A stretch of 64,000 nt of DNA from positions 199,545 through 263,544 of the forward strand of contig JACKPU010000005.1 of assembly GCA_024233285.1 (NCBI GenBank), in the 5' to 3' direction. The stretch comes from Opitutaceae bacterium (lineage in GTDB: Bacteria > Verrucomicrobiota > Verrucomicrobiia > Opitutales > Opitutaceae). The notes beneath the pieces are model-generated. The model saw nothing but the letters and a program-made list of their open reading frames with translations. It was not told the DNA's origin and made no database searches. Positions 28,460 through 35,972 of the stretch are shown here, one piece after another; position 1 is the stretch's first letter, and each line of letters begins with the position of its first letter. The translations under genes and the position numbers were made by a program.

Positions 28460-28471
28460 TCGGTCCGAGTT
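28457..28471. promoter_or_regulatory. Palindromic operator candidate over the -10 region
   Basis: AACTCGG T CCGAGTT is a perfect 7-bp inverted repeat around one base, overlapping the end of the proposed -10 box of the MipA-like gene. A repressor site is a reasonable inference. Confidence 0.4.
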
Positions 28472-28505
28472 GACGGCATCGCCGCAAGCAATTCGCTTCG
28501 TTCCC

Positions 28506-29333
28506 ATGATAACTCGTCTCTACCGGCTTTGGCTCATTGGTGTTTTGAGTGTGGCGGCATCCTGTTGGCTGAAAGCCCAGTCGGATGCGCCGGCGTGGCG
28601 CACTGAACTGGGGGCTGGACTGATCACGACCCCGACCTTCCGCGGGGCCGACGATTACCAAGTCCTGCTCGTGCCCGATGTGCGGGTGAGTTACGGCGAG
28701 GCTTTCAGTGCCTCGATCGCCCGTGGGGCGCGTTATGTCGCTTGGTCCGATGGTGCGACGTCGATCGGGCCGTTGGTGCGACTTGATTTCGGCCGGGATG
28801 CCGATGGCGACAGTCCGTTCCGCATCGCCGGGGACGACCCGGTGGAATTGCGCGGTCTGCATGAAGTCGACACCACGGTGCAGGCGGGCGCGTTTGTCCA
28901 ACATCGGGTCGGTGACTGGTCAGTCGAAGCCGAGGTGTTGCAGGGCGTGAATGGCCACGAAGGGCTGACGGTCGACCTGTCGTTTGATTACACCGTGAGA
29001 CTGACGTCGAACGACGGTGGCAAAGGTCCGCCGGCGTTTTTGGTCACGGGTCCACGCGTGCAATGGGCGAACAGCGCCTACCATGACGCCTATTTTGGCG
29101 TTACCACTGCGGATGTGGTGACGAGCGGCCTGCCGTATTATGCGGCGGACGGCGGGGTTGGCTCGGCCGGCTGGGGGCTGCGTTATATCCGGCCGGTCTC
29201 GCGGCAGGCGGTGCTGATCGCCTTCGCAGGTTACGACAAACTGCTTGGCAGCGCCGCGGATTCGCCACTGGTCCGGTTGCGCGGCGACACCAATCAGTTC
29301 TCCGCCGGTGTCTTCGTGAGTTTTAAACTCTGA
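28506..29333 (+). CDS. MipA/OmpV-like outer-membrane protein
   Basis: The protein (275 aa) has a signal peptide (MITRLYRLWLIGVLSVAASCWLKAQS) and then a beta-barrel pattern: WRTELGAGLITTPTFRGADDYQVLLVPDVRVSYG at the start, as in MipA/OmpV proteins, and a final aromatic-ended strand (FSAGVFVSFKL) that fits outer-membrane insertion. MipA links murein enzymes in E. coli, but most family members have no proven role. It is transcribed away from the response regulator. Confidence 0.8.
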   Translation: MITRLYRLWLIGVLSVAASCWLKAQSDAPAWRTELGAGLITTPTFRGADDYQVLLVPDVRVSYGEAFSASIARGARYVAWSDGATSIGPLVRLDFGRDADGDSPFRIAGDDPVELRGLHEVDTTVQAGAFVQHRVGDWSVEAEVLQGVNGHEGLTVDLSFDYTVRLTSNDGGKGPPAFLVTGPRVQWANSAYHDAYFGVTTADVVTSGLPYYAADGGVGSAGWGLRYIRPVSRQAVLIAFAGYDKLLGSAADSPLVRLRGDTNQFSAGVFVSFKL

Positions 29334-29375
29334 GGCCGGCCAATAAGCCTTTGACCTGCCGGATGGCGGGCTCAC

Positions 29376-29391
29376 GGTTTCCGCTGAAACC
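29376..29391 (+). other. Hairpin abutting the sulfatase start codon
   Basis: GGTTTC (29376-29381) and GAAACC (29386-29391) form a 6-bp stem ending directly before the ATG at 29392. No Shine-Dalgarno sequence is visible, so this structure could influence initiation. The meaning is uncertain. Confidence 0.3.
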
Positions 29392-30681
29392 ATGAGCCCC
29401 AACATCGTTTTCTTTCTGATCGACGACCTCGGCTGGCGCGATCTGACCTGTTACGGCAGCAGCTTTTACGAGACGCCCAATCTGGATCGCCTTGCCGCCG
29501 GCGGAATGAAATTCACGGACGCCTATGCGTCCTGCCCGGTGTGTTCGCCGACGCGTGCGAGCCTCATGACCGGCAAATATCCCGCGCGGGTGGGGGTGAC
29601 CAATTTCATCGGCGGCCATGGCGTCGGCAAACTCAGCGACGTGCCCTACATGCACCATTTGCCGATGAACGAACGCAGCATTGCGACCGCGTTGCGCGTC
29701 GGCGGTTACCAGACTTGGCATGTAGGCAAATGGCATCTCGGGAATGGCCTGACCTATCCGGATAAACATGGTTTTGAGGTGAACCTCGCCGGTTGCGGCT
29801 GGGGCCTGCCCAACAACGGCTACTTCAGCCCGTGGGGTATCGAGACATTTCCCGACGGGCCGGAGGGGCAGTATCTGACTGATGCGCTGACCGACGCGGC
29901 GATCGCACAGATCAAGACCCGTGATCGCACGAAGCCTTTCTTCCTCAATTTCTGGCACTACGCCGTGCACACGCCGTTGCAGGCGCCGGCACATCTCGTG
30001 GAAAAATATCGCGCCAAGGCCGCGCGGCTCGGCCTGAAGGACGAGGAGGCACTCGAACCCGGTGAGATCATTCCGGTGCAGCACAAATACCATGAACGCG
30101 TGATGCGCCGGCGTTTTCAAAGCCATGCGGTTTACGCCGCGATGGTCGAAAGCATGGATACCAGCATCGGTCGCGTGCTCGATACGTTGGACGCCGAGGG
30201 ACTTGCCGGCGACACGCTCGTGGTGTTCAAGAGCGACAATGGCGGTTTGGCGACTGCGGAAGGGTCGCCGACCTGCAACGCGCCTTTGAATGAAGGCAAG
30301 GGCTGGATGTATGAAGGCGGCAACCGCGTCTGTCAGATCGCGCGCTGGCCGGGCGTCATTGCCGCCGGCAGCGAATGCGCCGAGCCGACGACGTCGCCCG
30401 ATTGGTATCCGACCCTCCTTGAAGCCGCCGGCTTGCCGCTCGATCCCGAGCAACACGTTGACGGGAGAAGCCTGCTGCCACTCCTGCGGGGCGGAGAGTT
30501 TTCGCGCGGACCGATCTTCTGGCACTATCCGCATTATTCGAACCAAGGAGGCACGCCGGCGGCGAGTGTGCGGGACGGTGATTGGAAGCTCATCGAATTT
30601 TTTGAGGACGGACACACTGAACTCTACCACCTCCGCGAGGACATCGGTGAAGCGCATGACATGGCGGCGGCCGAGCGATGA
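29392..30681 (+). CDS. Type I sulfatase (arylsulfatase-like), frame lost near the C terminus
   Basis: The enzyme hydrolyses sulfate esters using a formylglycine made from the Cys of C51-S-P-T-R in CPVCSPTRASLMTGKYP. Other family marks are NIVFFLIDDLGWRDLTCYGSSF with the metal-binding Asp pair, VGKWHLG, and KSDNGGL. No signal peptide is present from this start. The frame stops after GEAHDMAAAER, 429 residues in, but sulfatases normally go on with an Arg/Leu-rich helix and a short tail. That tail is present in another frame (30678-30812), so a single-base loss just before 30678 is likely. The catalytic part is complete and may still work. Confidence 0.85.
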   Translation: MSPNIVFFLIDDLGWRDLTCYGSSFYETPNLDRLAAGGMKFTDAYASCPVCSPTRASLMTGKYPARVGVTNFIGGHGVGKLSDVPYMHHLPMNERSIATALRVGGYQTWHVGKWHLGNGLTYPDKHGFEVNLAGCGWGLPNNGYFSPWGIETFPDGPEGQYLTDALTDAAIAQIKTRDRTKPFFLNFWHYAVHTPLQAPAHLVEKYRAKAARLGLKDEEALEPGEIIPVQHKYHERVMRRRFQSHAVYAAMVESMDTSIGRVLDTLDAEGLAGDTLVVFKSDNGGLATAEGSPTCNAPLNEGKGWMYEGGNRVCQIARWPGVIAAGSECAEPTTSPDWYPTLLEAAGLPLDPEQHVDGRSLLPLLRGGEFSRGPIFWHYPHYSNQGGTPAASVRDGDWKLIEFFEDGHTELYHLREDIGEAHDMAAAER

Positions 30682-30812
30682 CGGCGCGATTGGAGGCGAT
30701 GACGGCGCGACTGCACGCGTGGCAGCAGGAAATCGAAGCGCTTATCCCGCGCGTCAATACCCGCTACATTCCGCCCCCGGCCGGCAGCGGCGTGGATCCG
30801 GCGGAAGTGTGA
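30678..30812 (+). pseudogene. Displaced C-terminal tail of the sulfatase
   Basis: From ATG at 30678 the frame gives 44 residues, beginning MTARLEAMTARLHAWQQEIE and ending GVDPAEV, matching the usual end of arylsulfatase-type proteins (helix with RLHAWQ, then a Pro-rich tail). It is one base out of frame with the body and overlaps its stop as ATGA. Two 15-base near-copies starting 21 bp apart (30678, 30699; one mismatch) encode MTARL twice. It could be a frameshift, a sequencing error, or a translationally coupled second piece; the first is the simplest. Confidence 0.6.
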
Positions 30813-30877
30813 AACGGTCGTCCAGTCCTTAACGACGCGCACGGCGTTGGTTCGGATGACGCCACCGTCGCCGATAC

Positions 30878-31366
30878 GTGGCGGACGTTTTGTCAGGATT
30901 GCGTCGGCTGGAGGATTTTGCACGATGGTGGCTCGGCCTTATGCACGACGAACCCGATCCTCCCCGGCGCCACTACCAATTCAAGGAGCGGGAGTTTGAC
31001 CGGGTGAATCCCCGCGCTGGTGAAGCCGCCGACAGCGCGCCCATCGACATCAACGACCTCTATCGCAGCGCCAATGGCACGCGGCCGGGAATGAAGCCGC
31101 CGGCGATACCCCCGCCGGTGGACAATGACGTGCTGGCGATCCTGCGGGAAAATCATGCCCGGGCCGAGGCTGCGGGTCTCAACGCCATCACACCGCCACC
31201 CAAACGAAAGTCGAAGCGCCTGCGCGATTACCTGGTGTTGATGGTCGCCGGTAACGCTTACTTCATTGCCGGCCTCTACATTAATCCGGTCTTTGCCGGT
31301 GCCGGCCTTGTCTTGTTCAACATCAGTGTCACTTGGATCATCTGGGTGGTGATGGACAAATATTGA
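30878..31366 (+). CDS. Unknown small membrane protein
   Basis: I do not recognise this protein. It may start at GTG 30878 (162 aa) or at ATG 30941 (141 aa, MHDEPDPPRRHYQFKE). The N-terminal part is polar and Pro-rich, then KRKSKRLRDY leads into two membrane helices (LVLMVAGNAYFIAGLYI and AGAGLVLFNISVTWIIWVV) at the C terminus. The charged lead-in suggests a cytoplasmic N terminus. It stands alone between the sulfatase and another unknown membrane protein. Confidence 0.6.
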   Translation: MADVLSGLRRLEDFARWWLGLMHDEPDPPRRHYQFKEREFDRVNPRAGEAADSAPIDINDLYRSANGTRPGMKPPAIPPPVDNDVLAILRENHARAEAAGLNAITPPPKRKSKRLRDYLVLMVAGNAYFIAGLYINPVFAGAGLVLFNISVTWIIWVVMDKY

Positions 31367-31417
31367 AAGCGCGCTTTCTGCGTTTGTGCCGGCCTCCCGG
31401 GTAGCAAGCCTTCGCTC

Positions 31418-32254
31418 ATGGACCATAAGGATCACTCCATCTTTATCTCAAAATCTGTGCTGGGCAACATGGTGCTTTCCCACGACGGGGAATTGCTGAG
31501 TATCCGCGGAAAGCGGCTGGGGGAAGTGATCCGCAAGGATATCGAACTAAGGAATCTGGATCCTGAAATCCGATGCGAGTTTAAGCGCTATCTTTGGCGT
31601 CTGTGCGGATCGTTGCTGTTGGCGTTCGGCAGTGCGGTCGGGCTCAAGGCCATGGGGGAGCCGGGCGACGAGCTCATGATGCCCCACACGAGTTTATGGA
31701 TGCTCCTGTTGTTTGGCTTTCTGAATGCCGTGGTGTGGACCAGGCGCTTCCTCTTCGTGAAGTTTCTGGACCGAAATGGAAACGAGGCATTTGCGCTCGT
31801 GTGCGAGCCGCTTGAGCGGGATCAATTTGAACATTTCCTGGCCGGCTTGATTCACTCCATTGAACATCCCGGCAATGTCCTGCCCGAGGAGCCCGCGGCA
31901 GAGAGCGAACCTGAAACGGGAGTTGAGCTGGAAGGACTGCCGCGGACCAAATCGAAGTCATCCGTCACTTATGAGATGCCGGCCGACACGACCTTGATTG
32001 ATACCAATACGGCTCCATCAGGACTTAGTTTCCATGCCTGCTTCTCCGTGTTTGCGGGATTTTGCGCCGTCGTTTTGCCGGCTTCATCCCGGGTGTGGGA
32101 AGCTTTGGGAGGAGTGGGGGTGATCCTGCTGCTGGGCTGTTCAAGTGCGGCATTGGTCACTGGCGTCATCTCATTCATCAAGAAGGAGGACATGCGTATT
32201 TATGCGATTTACGGCATCCTTATGGGTCTCGCGCCGCCGTTCATCTATACTTAG
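31418..32254 (+). CDS. Unknown integral membrane protein
   Basis: I do not recognise this 278-residue protein. A polar N terminus of about 60 residues (beginning MDHKDHSIFISKSVLGNMV) is followed by a helical pair (LCGSLLLAFGSAVGLKAM; LWMLLLFGFLNAVVWT), a soluble stretch rich in Glu and Pro (residues ~115-200), and three C-terminal helices (FSVFAGFCAVVLPASS, GVILLLGCSSAALVTGVISF, IYAIYGILMGLAPPFIY). The codon use looks slightly less GC-biased than neighbours. It starts 51 bp after the small membrane gene and may be co-expressed. Confidence 0.65.
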   Translation: MDHKDHSIFISKSVLGNMVLSHDGELLSIRGKRLGEVIRKDIELRNLDPEIRCEFKRYLWRLCGSLLLAFGSAVGLKAMGEPGDELMMPHTSLWMLLLFGFLNAVVWTRRFLFVKFLDRNGNEAFALVCEPLERDQFEHFLAGLIHSIEHPGNVLPEEPAAESEPETGVELEGLPRTKSKSSVTYEMPADTTLIDTNTAPSGLSFHACFSVFAGFCAVVLPASSRVWEALGGVGVILLLGCSSAALVTGVISFIKKEDMRIYAIYGILMGLAPPFIYT

Positions 32255-32347
32255 TCCCTACCTTGTCCGCATTCTCCGGTCAATCGAACCTTGCCCCGGC
32301 GAAGCGTGCGCCGTTTTAATCCGAGCACCCCAAACCTGTTCCGCCCC

Positions 32348-33331
32348 ATGATGACCATTACCGGATTGACGCCTGAACAAGTGGCCGAATTCAACCGCGA
32401 GGGTTTTCTCGTGGTGCGCGATTATCTCGATCCCGTCGCCGATCTCGACCCCATCATTCAGGAATACGAAGGGGTGCTCGATGCGCTGGCGGGGGAACTC
32501 TATGCGCGCGGTGAAATCAAGTCCACCTACGCTGAGCTCGAATTCAGCGAGCGTTTGATCCAAGTGTGCCGCGAGAGCGGACGCGTGCTTGCGCAGCATT
32601 TTGATTTCTCCCTGCCGCAGAAAAATATCAAAGCCGACACGCCGATCTGGACCGGTCCCGCGGTGTTCAACGTGCTGCGGCATCCCCGCATCCTTGATGC
32701 GATGGAAAGCATCATCGGTCCGGAAATTTATTCCAACCCCGTGCAGCATGTGCGGCTCAAACTGCCCGAATCACGCGGGGTGCAGGATGAAGCCGGCCAG
32801 CTCATTCAAGGCGCGACCCCTTGGCACCAGGACAACGGCGTGGTGCTGCCGGAGGCCGACGAGACCGACATGATCACGGTGTGGTTTCCGCTCTGGGATT
32901 CGCCGGTCGAATCGGGCTGCCTGCAAGTGGTGCCACGCAGTCATCGCGAGGGGCTGGTCGAGCACTGTCCGCTCGGCGCCGCGGGCGCGGGCATCCCGCG
33001 CAAACTCATCGCGGAAAACAAAGCCGTGCCGCTGCCGATGAAACGCGGTGACGTGCTGTTTCTGCACCGCCGCACCTGCCACGGTTCGCTGCCCAATCTG
33101 AGCGACCGTGTGCGTTGGAGTTTCGACCTGCGTTACAACCCCATCAGCCAGCCGACCGGGCGCAAAGCGTTCCCTGGTTTCGTCGCGCGCAGCCGCGCCA
33201 ATCCCGCGAGCGAACTGCATGACGCCGCCGTCTGGTCGGCGTCGTGGCTGGAAACCCGCCGCCGCATCGCCGGCGAGGGCAACGAAACCTTCTTCAATCG
33301 TTGGGACGGCAAGTCGGAAGCGTGCGCGTGA
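32348..33331 (+). CDS. Phytanoyl-CoA dioxygenase (PhyH) family protein
   Basis: A complete PhyH-type oxygenase (327 aa from the ATG at 32348; ATG 32351 is also possible). The N terminus MTITGLTPEQVAEFNREGFLVVRDYLDP is typical. Iron ligands are H and D in WHQDNGVV (near residue 160) and the distal H in FLHRRTCHGSLPNLSDRVRWSFDLRY, with the 2-oxoglutarate Arg following. It hydroxylates an unknown small molecule. It lies 69 bp before a GH43 gene on the same strand. Confidence 0.85.
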   Translation: MMTITGLTPEQVAEFNREGFLVVRDYLDPVADLDPIIQEYEGVLDALAGELYARGEIKSTYAELEFSERLIQVCRESGRVLAQHFDFSLPQKNIKADTPIWTGPAVFNVLRHPRILDAMESIIGPEIYSNPVQHVRLKLPESRGVQDEAGQLIQGATPWHQDNGVVLPEADETDMITVWFPLWDSPVESGCLQVVPRSHREGLVEHCPLGAAGAGIPRKLIAENKAVPLPMKRGDVLFLHRRTCHGSLPNLSDRVRWSFDLRYNPISQPTGRKAFPGFVARSRANPASELHDAAVWSASWLETRRRIAGEGNETFFNRWDGKSEACA

Positions 33332-33400
33332 ATCGCGTCTGACCCGGGCTTGGGCAGGTCCGGGATCGACAGGCGGGGCGTGTCTTGGTGAACGTGGGTG

Positions 33401-34381
33401 ATGGCCGTTGGCTCTTGCTACACGAATCCGGTTGGCACCACTTCCGTCGTCATGGGCGATCCCTTCGCCTGGTGGCACGACGGTCGGTATTATCTTACGG
33501 GCACTACCGATCCGGAGGAGGGATTCCGTTGGTTTCATTCACCTGATCTGATGAGCTGGTCGGAAGGCGGCTGGTTGTGGCGCCGCGCGGCGGACAGCTG
33601 GGTCGACGGCCGGCTCTGGGCCCCGGAGGTATGTGCGTATCGCGGCCGATTTTATCTGACTTATAGCGGCACCTTGCGCGGGGTGAGTCCGATGCGGATG
33701 CTGATGGGGCTGGCCGTCAGTGATCGGCCGGAGGGGCCGTATCGGGATTTGCGCACTCCGTGGTTTGATCCGGGCTACTCCACGATTGACGGCCATCTTT
33801 TCATCGATCGGGACGAAACGCCTTGGCTGTATTTCAGCCGGAACGGCCGGCGGGAAGGTTACGACTACGGGGTCATCTATGGCGTGCGACTGAGCGAGGA
33901 CCTGTTCACCCCGCTGGGCGACCCCGTGAAACTGCTGGAAGCGGATCAGCCTTGGGAAATGGAAATCCGGGACTGGAACCGCTGCAACGAGGGTTCCGCC
34001 GTCTGGCATGACGGGGAACATTACATCATGACCTATTCGGCCAACCACTACATGTATCCCGGCTACGGGATTGGTGTGGCTCGCGCCCGGCATCCACTGG
34101 GCCCGTGGACAAAGGATCCAGCCAATCCTTTGCTCAAAACCGATCCGGTGGCGGGCGTCTCCGGCCCGGGACACAATTCGGTCGTGCTCTCTCCCGACGG
34201 CCGCGAGCGGTTTATGGTGTATCACACCCATGCGGATGCGCAGTCCCCCTCAGCCGAGCGGGTGGTCTGCATCGACCGGCTGAAGCGCGATGCCGCGAGC
34301 GGTTGGTGGCGGCTGCGTGGTCCCACGCGCTCGCCCCAACCGCTGCCCTCGGGCGTGGTCGCGTCTCCACCCTCGACCTAG
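33401..34381 (+). CDS. Glycoside hydrolase family 43-type protein
   Basis: A five-bladed propeller (326 aa). The general base is expected in MGDPFAWWHDGRYYLTGTT (Asp near residue 20), the pKa modulator Asp in TIDGHLFIDRDETPWLYFSR, and the acid Glu in NEGSAVWHDGEHYIMTYSAN. These fit GH43, whose members release arabinose or xylose from plant or algal glycans. No signal peptide is visible. GTG 33398 immediately precedes the ATG and could also start. It converges on the DUF1826-like gene with 25 bp between. Confidence 0.8.
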   Translation: MAVGSCYTNPVGTTSVVMGDPFAWWHDGRYYLTGTTDPEEGFRWFHSPDLMSWSEGGWLWRRAADSWVDGRLWAPEVCAYRGRFYLTYSGTLRGVSPMRMLMGLAVSDRPEGPYRDLRTPWFDPGYSTIDGHLFIDRDETPWLYFSRNGRREGYDYGVIYGVRLSEDLFTPLGDPVKLLEADQPWEMEIRDWNRCNEGSAVWHDGEHYIMTYSANHYMYPGYGIGVARARHPLGPWTKDPANPLLKTDPVAGVSGPGHNSVVLSPDGRERFMVYHTHADAQSPSAERVVCIDRLKRDAASGWWRLRGPTRSPQPLPSGVVASPPST

Positions 34382-34406
34382 CGGTCTTCCCGCGCCGGGC
34401 GCGTTT

Positions 34407-35156
34407 TCAGCTGATCAGCAGCAGGCGTGGCGAGGGGTCGGCGGGCTGCGGCGGCGCGCGGTGAATGCACGGCGGCACGGGGCTGCCGGGCCAATCGACG
34501 GCGATGCGCCACAGATGACCGACCCCAAACGACCACGGTTGGGCTTTGGGTGACGCCGCGTAGTGCAGATCGTAAGCGTGCTCGCGCAGAAACGCCGTGA
34601 ACTCCGCTTCATCCTGCCCGCCATAGGCACGCCAGAGCTCGGCGCGTATCGCCGGATCATCGGCTTGGCGGCGGGCCTGTGCGTTGGGCAGGCCTTCCGA
34701 GGGCGCGCCGTGGTAGGTGCAGAGCCAGGTGGCGGTTTCGATCGGCGCGCTGTCCGCGTGCCACGAATAGACATCGGTCGGAAACACCACGGGGTCCTCG
34801 TCACGCGGATAGGCGTAAATGCAGTTGAGTTCGGGCGCGAGACCGTGATCGCGCAGCAAACGCAGATCGGCAAGCATGACCGCCCGCGCCACTTGCCCGG
34901 CCGGGCTCAACGCGAGCGCCTGCAAACGCGATTCATCCAGCGGCACGAGACCTTCCCCGGGCCCCAGCGCGGCAACCACCTCGCCGAAATCGCCCGCCAA
35001 GGCGCGCGGCCAGCACAGCGCATTGATGCCGTAGGCTAAACGGGCGTCACGGAGCGACGCAAAGCAACCGACGCTGCGAACCTGTGAGGAGGCTGTCGGA
35101 ATGCCAGTCTGGTTGATCACGGGCGACAGAACGTCGGTTAGCACCCTGGGTGTCAA
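34407..35156 (-). CDS. DUF1826-like protein of unknown function
   Basis: The protein (249 aa) has WHADSAPIETATWLCTYHGAPSEGLPN near residue 140, resembling the His/Asp-containing segment of DUF1826, and NALCWPRALAGDFGEVVAAL near residue 45 as in the family N terminus. I place it there only tentatively. The frame opens at a TTG, so the real start may be one of the GTG codons about 12-36 bp later. It is not clearly linked to its neighbours; queH is divergent, 56 bp away. Confidence 0.5.
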   Translation of the reverse strand: MTPRVLTDVLSPVINQTGIPTASSQVRSVGCFASLRDARLAYGINALCWPRALAGDFGEVVAALGPGEGLVPLDESRLQALALSPAGQVARAVMLADLRLLRDHGLAPELNCIYAYPRDEDPVVFPTDVYSWHADSAPIETATWLCTYHGAPSEGLPNAQARRQADDPAIRAELWRAYGGQDEAEFTAFLREHAYDLHYAASPKAQPWSFGVGHLWRIAVDWPGSPVPPCIHRAPPQPADPSPRLLLIS

Positions 35157-35212
35157 TCCGGCGCGTCCCTGCGGGCTTGAGTTGGCGGCCGAACTGCATT
35201 TTGTGACCGGAC

Positions 35213-35911
35213 ATGCCCGAAAACTATGAACGTCCGCAACTCGAAGTGCCCGGCGGTGCCCGCAAGGTCCTGCTGCATTCGTGCTGTGCGCCTTGTTCCG
35301 GCGAGGTCATGGAAGCGATGACCGCCTCGGGCGTCGAATACACGATCTTCTTCTACAATCCCAACATCCACCCGCGCGAAGAATACGAGCTGCGCAAGCA
35401 GGAGAACATCCGTTTCGCCGAGAAGGAAGGCGTGCCGTTCGTGGACGCCGATTACGACACGGACAACTGGTTCGCCCGCGCCAAGGGCCTCGAATGGGAA
35501 CCTGAACGCGGTGCGCGCTGCACCATGTGTTTCGACATGCGGTTCGACCGCACTGCCCTCTACGCCCACGAACACGGTTTTTCGGTCATCACCAGCGCTC
35601 TCGGCCTCTCGCGTTGGAAAGACATGAACCAGATCAACGCCTGTGGCGTGAAAGCCGCTTCCAAGTATCCCGGCATCACTTACTGGACCTATAATTGGCG
35701 CAAGCTCGGCGGCGCCAACCGCATGGTCGAGATCGCCAAGCGCGAACAGTTTTATCAGCAGGAATACTGCGGCTGCGTCTATTCACTCCGCGATACCAAC
35801 AAGTGGCGCATGGAGCAGGGCCGCGAGAAGATCGAACGCGGCGTCAAATTCTACGGCGTCGCGGACGTGGCGGGCGATGAAGCGGCGGCGGACGCTCGCG
35901 GGGCCGAGTGA
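35213..35911 (+). CDS. queH: Epoxyqueuosine reductase QueH
   Basis: QueH performs the last step of queuosine biosynthesis in tRNA, reducing epoxyqueuosine; it is unrelated in sequence to QueG. The protein (232 aa) carries the family cysteines in LLHSCCAPCSGEVME (residues ~21-33), RCTMCFDMRFDRTA (around 103) and QQEYCGCVYSLRDTN (around 183), which bind an iron-sulfur cluster and a further metal site. The spacing and the ALGLSRWKDMNQIN segment are typical. No other queuosine gene is in the window. Confidence 0.9.
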   Translation: MPENYERPQLEVPGGARKVLLHSCCAPCSGEVMEAMTASGVEYTIFFYNPNIHPREEYELRKQENIRFAEKEGVPFVDADYDTDNWFARAKGLEWEPERGARCTMCFDMRFDRTALYAHEHGFSVITSALGLSRWKDMNQINACGVKAASKYPGITYWTYNWRKLGGANRMVEIAKREQFYQQEYCGCVYSLRDTNKWRMEQGREKIERGVKFYGVADVAGDEAAADARGAE

Positions 35912-35929
35912 GCTGATCGGCGTTATACA

Positions 35930-35953
35930 GGCCGCCCGTTAAACGGGACGGCC
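35930..35953. terminator. Possible bidirectional terminator between convergent genes
   Basis: GGCCG/CGGCC arms enclose the 13-base palindrome CCCGTTAAACGGG, with one bulged A, between the stops of queH (35911) and the propeller gene (35973). There is no clear T tract on either side. Confidence 0.35.
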
Positions 35954-35972
35954 ATTCCCGTTCGGCACGCCA

